Shown here: piece by piece, positions 37,659 through 46,601 of the stretch | Layout of the letters: every line of letters starts with the position of its first letter | How positions within the stretch are numbered: position 1 is the first letter of the stretch | Origin: Acidobacteriota bacterium | GTDB lineage: Bacteria; Acidobacteriota; Terriglobia; Acidiferrales; UBA7541 | Reading direction: 5' to 3' | Assembly (NCBI GenBank): GCA_021324935.1 | Contig: JAJPIE010000064.1 | Coordinates: 1 to 64,000 of the forward strand | DNA: 64,000 nucleotides | Position numbers and translations under genes: made by a program | Notes under the pieces: generated by a model | The model's input: only the letters and a program-made list of their open reading frames with translations | Database searches by the model: none | Told to the model about the DNA's origin: nothing

Positions 37659-38330
37659 ATGGGCCAACTGTTTAAGTCGACCTTATTGGTGCTCACCGCT
37701 CTTTTCCCCATTGTGAATCCGCTGGGGGGCGCGCCCATCTTTCTTTCGTTGACCCGGTATTACTCGACGGAGCAACGCAAGCTGCTTTCGAGGCGCATCG
37801 CGCTCAACTCCATCCTTCTGATTGTCGGCTCCTATTTCATCGGCACCTACATTCTGGACTTTTTCGGAATTTCCATTCCGGTGGTGCAGGTGGGCGGCGG
37901 GATGGTGGTGGTGGCGACGGGATGGGCGATGCTGAAGCAAAAAGACGAGGATGAAACAAAAGCCGGCGTCCACCGCAGCGTGGACACCAATGACCTGTTC
38001 CAAAAGGCGTTTTATCCGCTTACGCTTCCGCTGACGGTGGGCCCAGGCTCCATCTCCGTTGCCATCACTCTGGGCGCCAATGAGCCGCACTCGGCTCACA
38101 AGCTCCTGCTTTCGATGATCGGAGCCGTCATTGGTTCCGTGCTGATCGCCGCGAGTGTGTATCTCTGCTACGCGTTCTCCGATCGTTTGGCGTTGGCATT
38201 AGGCGCAACGGGGATGAGCGTGGTGATGCGGCTCTCGTCGTTTTTGCTGGTGTGCATCGGCACGCAGATCATGTGGAACGGCATATCGGCAATGCTGAAG
38301 ACCTTGCCGGCGTTCGGGCACGGGGGATAA
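37659..38330 (+). CDS. MarC family integral membrane protein
   Basis: A 223-residue protein with six hydrophobic helices and the MarC signatures FPIVNPLGGAPIFLSLT, GGGMVVVATGWAMLKQ and PLTLPLTVGPGSISVAITLGA. The family was linked to multiple antibiotic resistance, a link later questioned; its true function is unknown. The ATG at 37659 is used because the track ORF begins inside the DinB gene. It converges on the FAD oxidoreductase gene with a short T-rich gap (38331-38368). Confidence 0.9.
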   Translation: MGQLFKSTLLVLTALFPIVNPLGGAPIFLSLTRYYSTEQRKLLSRRIALNSILLIVGSYFIGTYILDFFGISIPVVQVGGGMVVVATGWAMLKQKDEDETKAGVHRSVDTNDLFQKAFYPLTLPLTVGPGSISVAITLGANEPHSAHKLLLSMIGAVIGSVLIAASVYLCYAFSDRLALALGATGMSVVMRLSSFLLVCIGTQIMWNGISAMLKTLPAFGHGG

Positions 38331-38368
38331 GGCCACTCACCGGGGCTGGCGACTTTTTTATCTCAGCG

Positions 38369-39469
38369 TTATTTCCAACTGGGCAAGCCACGCTTGCCCA
38401 GGAGCACTTCGGCGGACCAGGCCCCGAGATAGACGGATTGCGCGACGCCGTGGCCGGAAAATCCTCCCAACACAACGGCGTGCGGACTTTTCGGATGAAG
38501 TTCGAAGACAGGCCGCCAGTCCCGGGTAATGCAGATGGGCCCTCCCCAGCGGTGCGTGAACTCGATTTCACACAGGGCGGGATGCAGAGAACGGATGCGG
38601 CTTTCGAGCCGGGCGAAGAGTTCCGCGGCTTCGCCTTGGGCGATATCGAGCGCGTGCATTTCGTGCCAGCCGGCAAAGTGAACCAGGCCGCTGCCGAAAA
38701 TAATCTGTTTGCCAAGGAGGCGTCCCCAGAGATACGGAAGGTCGACGGTGTAAAACGGTTTTCCTTCGCCGAGACCCATGGCATTTCGCGCCGAATCGGA
38801 AATTTCTTTGGTCGCGACGGCGATCGTGAAACAAGCTTCGGCGCGCTGGGTCCAACCAGTCAATTCCAGGCCAAATGCGTTGGTTGCGAACAGCGCCTTC
38901 TTGGCCAGCAGTGTGCTGCGAGCGACGTGCAGGCGCAGCGGTTCTCCGGCGTCGAAGGATTCGACGCCTGCATTTTCGAAGAGCTGAACTCCAAGGCGAT
39001 CTGCCGCTGCGGCGAGTCCACTGACGACCTTTCCGGGATTGATCGTGCCGCCGGGGACTTCCTTCACCGCACAGAGTTCGCCGGAATCTTTCCAGCGGAT
39101 CGGTGAATGCGGCAGCGGTTTGCTGCGGCCGAGTTCATAAACGCCCGGCAGCTGGAGCTCGGAGTTGACATTCAACTGTCGCAGAATCTTCGTATACCCG
39201 GAAAGTACATCGCCAAGGCCGGGCAAATCGCCCACCGCGGATTCCGCCAACGCCATGCCACCGGTGTGGCCGCTGGCGCCGTCGCCGAAATGGCCGGCTT
39301 CGAGAAGGGCTACAGAATTTTCCGGAGCGAGGCGTTTGAGCCACGCGGACGCCGCAAGTCCCGTGAAGCCGCCGCCGACTACGGCGAAATCGACCGCCCG
39401 CGGCAGCGGCTGGGGCTTGGCGTGAAATTCGATTGTCCAGGGACGGTTGCCCCAATTTTTGGCTGGCAT
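38369..39469 (-). CDS. FAD-dependent oxidoreductase (DAO family)
   Basis: A D-amino-acid-oxidase-type flavoprotein. The N-terminal Rossmann motif is FAVVGGGFTGLAASAWL with the following ALLEAGHFGDGASGHTGG. A central substrate domain follows and the C-terminus carries VVLGGFSGHGVAQSV, which closes over FAD. The track begins 65 codons upstream through the terminator; the ATG at 39469 gives 366 aa. Relatives include glycine/sarcosine oxidases and gamma-glutamylputrescine oxidase; the HRWGGPICITRDWRPVF region fits the latter group loosely. Substrate is not decidable. No partner gene is adjacent. Confidence 0.86.
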   Translation of the reverse strand: MPAKNWGNRPWTIEFHAKPQPLPRAVDFAVVGGGFTGLAASAWLKRLAPENSVALLEAGHFGDGASGHTGGMALAESAVGDLPGLGDVLSGYTKILRQLNVNSELQLPGVYELGRSKPLPHSPIRWKDSGELCAVKEVPGGTINPGKVVSGLAAAADRLGVQLFENAGVESFDAGEPLRLHVARSTLLAKKALFATNAFGLELTGWTQRAEACFTIAVATKEISDSARNAMGLGEGKPFYTVDLPYLWGRLLGKQIIFGSGLVHFAGWHEMHALDIAQGEAAELFARLESRIRSLHPALCEIEFTHRWGGPICITRDWRPVFELHPKSPHAVVLGGFSGHGVAQSVYLGAWSAEVLLGKRGLPSWK

Positions 39470-39558
39470 GATCCGGTCGATTCTTCCCACTTTCAGTGTA
39501 CATTGTGCGCCTGGCCGGCTCTTCGAAATGATCGGAATGAACGGCCAAGCGGCAAAAG

Positions 39559-39588
39559 AAAGCCTCGCGGCGGGCGCCGCGAGGCTTT
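39559..39588 (-). terminator. intrinsic terminator after the HpcH-type aldolase gene
   Basis: A perfect 12-bp stem AAAGCCTCGCGG/CCGCGAGGCTTT with a six-base loop lies 24 bases after the aldolase stop. On the minus strand it is followed by CTTTTG, so it resembles a rho-independent terminator and also separates the oxidoreductase gene from upstream transcription. Confidence 0.75.
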
Positions 39589-39611
39589 GAAGAATGGAAG
39601 CGGGATTTGAT

Positions 39612-40457
39612 TTAGAAGAGCGCCGTCGGGCGGCGTGCCCAGCTCTTCCCTTTGGCCTTGGCAATTTCTTCGACGTCCCTTACGTAGGCTCCCGCCTGCG
39701 TCAGGATGTGATGCAAATCGTTGCCGATGCTGATGAAGGGAAAACCCTTGTCGAGAAATTCGCCGACGCGGGCCGTCCCAAAAAGGAAAAGGCCGAGGAT
39801 TACGTTGTTCTTGCGCACCGCGCTGACCAGCTTTTCCGTGGCGGCGCCAAGTTCCGGTGAGGTGTACATGTGCGGGAACCCGTACTTTTCATACAAGCCC
39901 ATGGACATGCACAAATCGTTTTGCCCGAGGAAGAGGATGTCCACGCCGGGAACGGCGGCGATATCGTCGATGTTCTTGATGCAATCCGCGGTTTCCACTT
40001 GCAAGGCGACAATGACGTTGTTGTTGGCGGCGCCGGCGTAGCCAAGCAGGCCATCCTTGTTCATGCTGCGTTGCGGAAAATAGACCGAGCGCGTGCCCGC
40101 GGTGGGATAACGCGCGCAACTCACCGCTTGGCGCGCTTCTTCGGCAGTGTTGATGTAGGGCACCAGCACGCCATCCGCGCCCATATCCAGCGACTGCTGA
40201 ATGCCGGGCCGGTCACTGTAGCCTCCAACACGCACCAGCGATTTCGCGCCGCCATTCGAAATGCCGCTGAGCATCGCTGAAAGCTTTTCGTAGCCCATCG
40301 GACCGTGTTGCGAGTCAACCAGCAGCCAGTCGTAGCCGCTGTGCGCGAGTTGCTCCGCGACGGTGGGGCTGTGCGCGTTGAGAAACAGGCCGAGTTTCGG
40401 TGTGCCCGCACGCAGTTGTTTCTTGAATTCGGCGCCGCTGAGGGTGCCTGCAGCCAT
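39612..40457 (-). CDS. HpcH/HpaI-family aldolase
   Basis: A class II, metal-dependent pyruvate aldolase of the HpcH/HpaI (2-keto-3-deoxy aldarate type) family. Signatures are LGLFLNAHSPTVAEQLAHSGYDWLLVDSQHG (Asp/His of the active site, with Q replacing the usual E), VRVGGYS, MGADGVLVPYINTAEEA, VALQVETADC (Glu ligand) and ILFLGQNDLCMSMG (Asp ligand). The start has a strong AAGGAG site. It stands alone with its own terminator; substrate is unknown. Confidence 0.88.
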   Translation of the reverse strand: MAAGTLSGAEFKKQLRAGTPKLGLFLNAHSPTVAEQLAHSGYDWLLVDSQHGPMGYEKLSAMLSGISNGGAKSLVRVGGYSDRPGIQQSLDMGADGVLVPYINTAEEARQAVSCARYPTAGTRSVYFPQRSMNKDGLLGYAGAANNNVIVALQVETADCIKNIDDIAAVPGVDILFLGQNDLCMSMGLYEKYGFPHMYTSPELGAATEKLVSAVRKNNVILGLFLFGTARVGEFLDKGFPFISIGNDLHHILTQAGAYVRDVEEIAKAKGKSWARRPTALF

Positions 40458-40660
40458 GGGAATCGCTCCTTATAGAAAATTAAATGCAAACAGAATCGCC
40501 AAGTGTACTAGAACAGAGGCGGCGGCGAAAGCCGGGGCGTGTGAAAAAGCGGAAGCAAGGCACGGCGCTGGTGGGAAATTGACCAACGCGCGAGGTGTGA
40601 AACGAGGTCGCAGAAAATCGCAAGCCTCGATGAGCGGCCGCTACAAAACCGCGAAAGCAA

Positions 40661-41491
40661 CTACAGGTATTTAATCAGGACGACTTCGTTGCGGGCTTCG
40701 TTGTAAACCAGTTCATCGACCAGTTGCTGCGTGAGCATCAGGCCGAGTCCGCCGGGTCGCAGCCCCTTCTTCTCGCGCTCGGCCATGTGCGCCATGGGAT
40801 CGTCGGCAGGATTGCTGACCGCGGCGTGCTTCAATTCTTCAAGCTTAAAACCCGGCCCGGGATCGTCGAGGCGGTACATCAGCAGCTTTTTCGTGCGGAT
40901 ATAGGAAATGCGCACCTTCAAGTTGGGATCAAGGTGCCCGCCCCATTCGATGGCGTTGTTCAGGAGTTCGCGAAACGCGTAGCCGACTTTTTCGAGAACG
41001 TCGGGAGGGAGATCCGTTTCGAGCCGGGAAAGGAAACTCTGGACGCGAGAGACGACGGAGCGCTCGCAAGGCACGAGCAACTCCACCCAATGTTTGTTGG
41101 CGGAGAGCACCTCGATTGGCGGAACGGCAGGATCCAGCGAAAGCGCGTTTTCCACGGTGCTGATCAGGGTGTTGGCTTCGATGGGCTTGGTCATGAATTG
41201 ATAAACCTGGCCGATCAGCGACTTCAGCACTGTGTCCGAAGCCTTATCCGAGGTCATCACAATGATTTTGGGGATGTGCTTTTCGCCGTGGAGCGTGCCA
41301 ATCAAGCCCAAGCCGCTCATTTTAGGCATCCAGATATCGAGCAGCAAAAGATCGAAATTCTTTTTCTTCAACGCGCGGAGCGCGCTCATCCCGTCTCCGG
41401 CCGTACTGACGGTATAACCCTGCTTTTTCAGGATGCCACGGATCATCTCCCGTGTTGTGGCATCGTCTTCCGCTACCAGAATGTGGGACAT
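40661..41491 (-). CDS. receiver domain fused to an RsbW-like HATPase domain
   Basis: Residues 1-120 are a receiver domain (ILVAEDDATTREM, phospho-acceptor in LLLLDIWMPKMSG, switch Lys in QFMTKPIE). Residues about 140-276 are a GHKL ATPase domain with the N box ELLNNAIEWGG, G1-type DDPGPGF and GGLGLMLTQQLVD, resembling anti-sigma/serine kinase RsbW rather than a histidine kinase. The output is therefore probably a phosphorylation-controlled kinase or sequestering protein. The ATG at 41491 is used (the track's TTG is two codons earlier). It is the last gene of the five-gene signalling operon, 43 bases after the hybrid kinase, and is the likely acceptor of its HPt domain. Confidence 0.88.
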   Translation of the reverse strand: MSHILVAEDDATTREMIRGILKKQGYTVSTAGDGMSALRALKKKNFDLLLLDIWMPKMSGLGLIGTLHGEKHIPKIIVMTSDKASDTVLKSLIGQVYQFMTKPIEANTLISTVENALSLDPAVPPIEVLSANKHWVELLVPCERSVVSRVQSFLSRLETDLPPDVLEKVGYAFRELLNNAIEWGGHLDPNLKVRISYIRTKKLLMYRLDDPGPGFKLEELKHAAVSNPADDPMAHMAEREKKGLRPGGLGLMLTQQLVDELVYNEARNEVVLIKYL

Positions 41492-41534
41492 GCGCAAATC
41501 TCCGAATTGCGTACGCGAGAAAGCCGCGGGACCC

Positions 41535-43538
41535 TTACCGCCGGTGTTTTCCCGTGTTCCGGGATGGCCTGGGTCGCTGGGGGCGGTTCGACGCCGGCCT
41601 GGCGGGGGTTTGATTTGCGTATCCTCTCAGGTTTTCCAGCAGGTGCGCAATCTCTTCCTTGAGCGAAGCGAACAGGCTCTCGGCGGCGGCAAGATCGCCG
41701 GCGCGGCCGAGTTGCTGCAAATCCTGCGCGTGAAGGCGCGGCACCTCAGCGCCGAAGATACTCACGGAGCCTTTCAAGGCGTGCGCGAGAGAAGCCAGCG
41801 TGGCCGCGTCTTTGCGGCGCAAGGCGGCGGCGATCGCGGCGATGCGTTTGGGCGTGTCGCGCAAGAAAGTGGCAGTCATGCGCTTCAGGAGTTTTTTGTC
41901 GCCTCCGACGCGACTCAAAAGCTCCGCGAAGTCGATCTTTTGCGGAGCGGCCGCGCCGCCCGTGGACGCGGATGCCGCAGCGATGTTCGGCCCGGCGGCC
42001 AGCAGAGCGTGCAGATCTTCGAGGCGAAACGGCTTGCTGAGCACGGAGTCGAAGCCAGCCGCTTTCAGGCGGCGAATATCTTCCGCGCCGGTGTTGCCGG
42101 TGGAAGCCACGAGAAACGCGCGCGAATGCCTGCCGGCCTCGCTCTTGCGGATGGCGCGGGCCACTTCGTCGCCGGTCCGGCCCGGCATTTCCTGGTCGAG
42201 CAGGACGGCATCGAATTTTTTTTCGCGGAACAGTCGCAAGGCCTCCTGGCCATTTTTTGCCGGCGTGACCTTGTGGCCGCTGCGTTTCAATTGATACGTG
42301 ATGAGCGTGCGAATGTCTTTCTGGTCGTCGGCAAAGAGAATTCGCAGCGGGCGTATGGGTTTCGCAGGCAGAGGGGCTGCCGGACCTGTCGGCGCTCCCG
42401 GTTTGCCCGCGGCTGGGACCGCTGGATGGCCGGCCGCGCGCGGCAAGCGGAACCAGAATCGTGAACCTTTTCCGGGCAGCGTAACGCAGCCGATATTGCC
42501 GCCCCAGCGCTCCACGGTGATGCGGCAAAAATAGAGGCCCAGCCCCGCTTTGCCGCCGCTCTGCTTGCCTTGCATGAACAGGCCAAACATCTGATCCGGG
42601 CGCAAATCCCTGGGCAGGCCGGGGCCTTCGTCTTCGATGTAGGCCTTCAGAAATCCATTTTCGCTTTCGAGGCCCACGGTGACGCGCGCGCCCGACGGGG
42701 TATAGCGCAGCGCGTTTTCCAGCAGGTTGGAGAAAATGCGCTGAAGTCGCGACGATTCGGCGCGCACCGGCCACGCCGAGGCCTGATCCAGCGAAGTGGC
42801 AATTTCCAGGCGGACGCCCTTGGCGTCAAACGTTGGACCAAGCGCGGTCATGGTCTTGCGCGCGCATTCCAGCAGATCGGCGGAGGCGCTTTCTTCGGCG
42901 CCAGCGTCGAGCGAGGCGCGCAAGTCCGCGGAAAAGGTGTGCAAGATGTCGCGGATCATTGTTTCCTGCTGCTGGCTGGCCAGCTTTCCCAGAGCAAGGA
43001 ACTGCCGGGAGCGCTCGCTGACGGATTCATCGGCGAGGCAGTCCATCGCCACGTGCATCACGCTGAGCGGCTGCGAAAGGTCATGCACAATGCAGTGCAA
43101 CAAGATCTCTTTTTTCTGAATTTCGCGCGCCAGGCGCTCGTGATCGAGCAAGGCGTTGCGCGCGGTTTGCAGCATCTTCACCTGCTGATGAAATTCGGAA
43201 ACGGGGCTGAAGATGGCAAGCACGCGTTTGCCGTCAAGGAGCAGCGCCTTCGCTTGCAGAGGAATCTCGCGGCCGTCCAGCGCTTTCTCAATCCACGTCT
43301 CGGACTGGCAGCCGGGAGAATTGGGAGAAGTCCAAAAGGCTTCCGCTTCGAAAAGAAAATTTTCCAGGAAGGGTGATTTTCCCGCAAGCGGAAGCCGGCC
43401 GTTTGGTCTTTGCAAATCGCTCCACAAACTCACGAACCACGCGGGAGGCGGAGTCATGGCAAGAAAGTCCCCTTCGCCCCGGTATTCGATCAGAGCGAAG
43501 CCCATTTCCGCGAGGAATGTTTGCAGCACGTCGGGCAT
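41535..43538 (-). CDS. hybrid sensor histidine kinase (PAS-like, HisKA, HATPase, REC, HPt)
   Basis: Domain order in 667 aa: PAS-like input (about 1-125), HisKA with H152 in IVHDLSQPL, HATPase (about 215-360; NLLENALRYTPSG, DEGPGLP, KAGLGLYFC), a Pro/Ala linker, receiver (about 395-510; FADDQKDIR, LLDQEMPG, SKPF) and a C-terminal HPt (LAHALKGSVSIFG). No membrane segment is seen, so it is cytoplasmic and must take its signal from partners. It starts one base after the small GTPase gene ends, suggesting tight coupling. Phosphate flow would be H152 to REC to HPt and then to the REC-HATPase protein encoded next. Confidence 0.92.
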   Translation of the reverse strand: MPDVLQTFLAEMGFALIEYRGEGDFLAMTPPPAWFVSLWSDLQRPNGRLPLAGKSPFLENFLFEAEAFWTSPNSPGCQSETWIEKALDGREIPLQAKALLLDGKRVLAIFSPVSEFHQQVKMLQTARNALLDHERLAREIQKKEILLHCIVHDLSQPLSVMHVAMDCLADESVSERSRQFLALGKLASQQQETMIRDILHTFSADLRASLDAGAEESASADLLECARKTMTALGPTFDAKGVRLEIATSLDQASAWPVRAESSRLQRIFSNLLENALRYTPSGARVTVGLESENGFLKAYIEDEGPGLPRDLRPDQMFGLFMQGKQSGGKAGLGLYFCRITVERWGGNIGCVTLPGKGSRFWFRLPRAAGHPAVPAAGKPGAPTGPAAPLPAKPIRPLRILFADDQKDIRTLITYQLKRSGHKVTPAKNGQEALRLFREKKFDAVLLDQEMPGRTGDEVARAIRKSEAGRHSRAFLVASTGNTGAEDIRRLKAAGFDSVLSKPFRLEDLHALLAAGPNIAAASASTGGAAAPQKIDFAELLSRVGGDKKLLKRMTATFLRDTPKRIAAIAAALRRKDAATLASLAHALKGSVSIFGAEVPRLHAQDLQQLGRAGDLAAAESLFASLKEEIAHLLENLRGYANQTPARPASNRPQRPRPSRNTGKHRR

Positions 43539-43539
43539 C

Positions 43540-44034
43540 TTACCCCAGCATTTTTCGCGCCAACAGAGCGAAAGCCTCTTCCACGCCTTCTCCGGTTTTC
43601 GCGCTGGACCGCAGGACGTTCCAGTTCTTCGCGGCGATTTGCGATTCCAGCGCCGGGTCCACTTCCCAATCCGGAAGGAGGTCGCATTTATTGATCACGA
43701 ACACGAAAGGAATCGCGCCCACTTCTTCGCGGACGCGCTGCTCGAGCTGAAACGCTTTCTCGAGCGTGGTTTTGCGCGTGCCGTCGGCAACGAGAAGATA
43801 GCCGGAAGCGCCGCGCAAGTACGTCCAGCGCATTTTCTGATAATCGTCTTCGCCATAAATATCCCAGAGGACGAGCGAGAGTTCAGCGCCGTTCACCTGC
43901 ACGTTTTTCTTGTCAATTTTCACGCCGACAGTGGTCTGGTAGACGTCCGAATAGATACTTTCCACAAAACGCCGAACGAGACTGGTTTTGCCAACGGCAA
44001 ACGATCCCAGCATGCAGATTTTTTTCTGGAGCAT
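43540..44034 (-). CDS. Rab/Ras-like small GTPase
   Basis: A 164-residue bacterial relative of Ras-superfamily GTPases. G1 is GSFAVGKTSL (residues 10-19), a Thr-containing switch I lies at SDVYQTTVG, G4 is NKCDLL and G5 is SSAKTGEG. Switch II reads WDIYGEDDYQKM in place of the eukaryotic DTAGQE, so the catalytic Gln position is not conserved and intrinsic hydrolysis may be altered. There is no lipidation Cys at the C-terminus. It lies between an OmpA-like membrane protein gene (11 bases) and a hybrid kinase gene (1 base), so it probably relays between them. Confidence 0.92.
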   Translation of the reverse strand: MLQKKICMLGSFAVGKTSLVRRFVESIYSDVYQTTVGVKIDKKNVQVNGAELSLVLWDIYGEDDYQKMRWTYLRGASGYLLVADGTRKTTLEKAFQLEQRVREEVGAIPFVFVINKCDLLPDWEVDPALESQIAAKNWNVLRSSAKTGEGVEEAFALLARKMLG

Positions 44035-44045
44035 GGCCGGGAGTA

Positions 44046-45851
44046 TCAGTGATCCGTTACCATGACTTGAAACGTCGCGCTGCGGTTGAATTCGCGATCG
44101 GCTTCGGTGGCTTCGTTGCGCAGCGGCTGCGTGATGCCCACGCCTTGCGCATGCAGCAGCTTTTCAGGGATGCCGTTCCGGCCCAAATCCCAGGCGACGC
44201 GATCGGCGCGGCGCTGGCTCAGGTTCAGGTTGGAAGTCTCCGCGCCGGTAGAGTCCGTGTGCCCGACAACCTGGAAGGCCACATCCCGGTGTAATACGCG
44301 GGCGGCGATTACAAGCGATTGCATGTTTTCCGCCAATATGCGGATCGATGCGAGTTCGGAGGAGGAAAGCGCGGCGCTGGCCAACGGAAATCGAATGACG
44401 GCGCCCTCCACAGTGGCTTTTGCCTGCGCGAACGCGAGACGATCCGGCTCCAATTCCGGGGCGAATTGGACGGCGCGAATGCCGGGCAGCAGCAAGGCCT
44501 TGCTTTGCGTTTCCCGGACCCAATTGGCGGAAGCGCTTCCGGAAACGTGCAGCACACCGTCTTTCACCTGTAATTTGGCCCCCAAGGGAGGAGCAAGCAG
44601 CGCCGCAGCCCGCTGCTGCATGATGCTGTCGTCCAGCGCGTAATAGCCACCCCAATGAAACTCGCCGGAAGCGGGATTCACACCCGAAGCGCCAATGATC
44701 TGCGCCGGATCGGCGGCGAGCGGGTCACGCATGCCGCGCAGCAGGAATTTTCCGTTCTCGCGGCCAAACGAGGTGATGACATAACCCGGCTGCTCGCGAA
44801 ACGCGCTCACCAGCCGCTCCCAGCGCGCGTACTGGACCGCGCGCCAGCCAAACCATCCGGCGAGAACAAGGATCAGGAGCACGCCGGCCGCGTAGGCAAA
44901 ACCAAATCCGCGGGGTTGCGCTTCTTCGCGATAGCGATGCTCCAGGCAGCGGGCCAGTTGGGAGTTCACTCTCGCAAAAGGAGAGGAATCGCCGTCATAA
45001 GCGTCGAGTTGCTCGGGATAATCGCGGTGGACGTTTTCGAGCACTTCGGCCATGCGGTCGCGCAAGTCGCGCGGCGCAATTCCGCGAATCACGCAGGCAA
45101 GAATCGCGTACGGCCCCTGCTCGATCCACACGTCGAGGTCGCCAACGTTCATGCGGTTGATTCCCTGCTCCTGAGGGGTGTGAAAGGAATCCCGCACAAA
45201 ATCCTGAATGGCGGAGAGCATGCCAGAGACCAGGCCAGGATCCTGCATGGCCACAGCCGGCGCCACGGCATGGCCCAGCGGCAGACCGGTCTTTTTGTGA
45301 ATCAAGAAAACCTGTTCTACGCGAAAGACCAGGCTGTGCAGCAGGGCGACTTCGGTGAAGGTGCGTCCCGTGCGCAGCGCTTCCAGCCGCCATTTCAGAC
45401 CCTTTACGGAAAGGCTTTGATCCAGGACCTGATTGAAGGATTCCAGAAAGGATCGAAGTGTTTCGAGGATCGACCGGCGAATCGCCGGGCCCATCACAGG
45501 AAACAGCGCGTCGGCGAGCGTGTGGGGATCGCTACGAACGGACTCACGCAAGGCCGTTTCGATGGTGGGCGTCAGCGCGGCGCTTAGCGCCTGGTCGCCG
45601 CCCTGTTTGCGGCGCAACTGGATTGCTTCGGCGACCACGCTGCCGACGTCTTCGGTGCGCGAAGCCGGATCGTCCACGCGATGATGCAGCTCTTTGAGGG
45701 CCTGCTGCTCCGGCGCGAGGATCAGTTCGCGCAGCTCCTCGTAGAGTTGTTCCGCATCCTCGCGCGGCGGTGGCTCAGGTTCCGGCACGGACGAGCTCTC
45801 CGGCTTCCGAAACTCAAGCGGATCGCGCGAACTTTTTGGGGATGTTCCCAT
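44046..45851 (-). CDS. single-span OmpA-like protein with large cytoplasmic N-terminal domain
   Basis: The first 310 residues are soluble, mostly helical and charged, of no family I can name. One membrane helix follows (about 315-340, AYAAGVLLILVLAGWFGW). Beyond it are a BON-like segment (GVLHVSGSASANWV) and a C-terminal OmpA peptidoglycan-binding domain (about 490-601) with VVGHTDSTGAETSNLNLSQRRADRV. Topology is thus cytoplasm-in, periplasm-out, tethered to the cell wall. It lies 15 bases after the coiled-coil gene and 11 before the small GTPase gene; the cytoplasmic domain is a natural docking site for that GTPase, which is inference. Confidence 0.85.
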   Translation of the reverse strand: MGTSPKSSRDPLEFRKPESSSVPEPEPPPREDAEQLYEELRELILAPEQQALKELHHRVDDPASRTEDVGSVVAEAIQLRRKQGGDQALSAALTPTIETALRESVRSDPHTLADALFPVMGPAIRRSILETLRSFLESFNQVLDQSLSVKGLKWRLEALRTGRTFTEVALLHSLVFRVEQVFLIHKKTGLPLGHAVAPAVAMQDPGLVSGMLSAIQDFVRDSFHTPQEQGINRMNVGDLDVWIEQGPYAILACVIRGIAPRDLRDRMAEVLENVHRDYPEQLDAYDGDSSPFARVNSQLARCLEHRYREEAQPRGFGFAYAAGVLLILVLAGWFGWRAVQYARWERLVSAFREQPGYVITSFGRENGKFLLRGMRDPLAADPAQIIGASGVNPASGEFHWGGYYALDDSIMQQRAAALLAPPLGAKLQVKDGVLHVSGSASANWVRETQSKALLLPGIRAVQFAPELEPDRLAFAQAKATVEGAVIRFPLASAALSSSELASIRILAENMQSLVIAARVLHRDVAFQVVGHTDSTGAETSNLNLSQRRADRVAWDLGRNGIPEKLLHAQGVGITQPLRNEATEADREFNRSATFQVMVTDH

Positions 45852-45866
45852 TGGTGAAGAATCTCC

Positions 45867-46427
45867 CTATTTCTCAGGGAGCTCGAGTTCGTCTTTCAGG
45901 CGCAGGGAGATTTCGGTGAACAGGTTAGCGAGCTGGAGGCGGTCGGTCTTGTCGGTGCGCAAAGTTTCGGCCTCCCGATCGAGAGCGGCTTCCAGATCGT
46001 CCTTTGTTTTCTGGATTTGCGCACCCAGGGTTTTGGATTGCTCGAGAATTTTGGTGCGCAGCTCGGTGTGTGCGGAATCCAAGTGCTCTTCAAGCTGCGA
46101 TAGCTTCTTTTCCAGGGCCTTGGCGTTGTCGCGCGACTCGCGTGTGAGTTCCTTCAAAGCCTCGGTGCGTTCGGCCTTTTCCGCTTTCAAACGTGCGCCG
46201 AGGGCTTCAAGCTCATCTCGCATATAGGATTCCAGAGAATCGAAGCGTTTTTTCAGGTCGTCCCGAAGCGCTTCGGAGGATTTCGTGAGGCGCTCTTCGA
46301 GGCGGGCGAAGCGCTTCTCGTACTCCCGCATGTTGTTGCCGAAAAGGATGTCTCGAATCTTGTCTACATTTGCGCCTTCGCGCAGTTCACCATTGGTACC
46401 GTTTTTTTCGTCATGATCGGCTGGCAT
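45867..46427 (-). CDS. coiled-coil protein, first gene of the GTPase operon
   Basis: After a short polar N-terminus comes VDKIRDILFGNNMREYEKRFARLEERL, then an almost continuous coiled coil to residue 165 rich in Glu, Lys and Leu heptads. There is no membrane segment or enzyme motif. The ATG at 46427 has an AAGGGGG site and is preferred; the track's ATG at 46472 would add 15 basic residues. From memory, proteins with this IRDILFG-MREYEKRF opening occur beside OmpA-like/small GTPase genes in other bacteria, which supports a shared role, but I cannot verify it here. Likely a scaffold or adaptor. Confidence 0.75.
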   Translation of the reverse strand: MPADHDEKNGTNGELREGANVDKIRDILFGNNMREYEKRFARLEERLTKSSEALRDDLKKRFDSLESYMRDELEALGARLKAEKAERTEALKELTRESRDNAKALEKKLSQLEEHLDSAHTELRTKILEQSKTLGAQIQKTKDDLEAALDREAETLRTDKTDRLQLANLFTEISLRLKDELELPEK

Positions 46428-46601
46428 GGTCTTACGGCCCCCTTTAGAGCGAAACTTCAGCTTGCTGGCCATTCGGGCACACTACTACGGGAACGCGGGG
46501 TACGGCAACATCGTGTTTTAATAGAGGAGGGCCGCTGCTCCAGACTGAAACCTTCCCGACTCATAGCAGGTCTAGTACCCTCGACGACTGTCGATTTCCC
46601 C

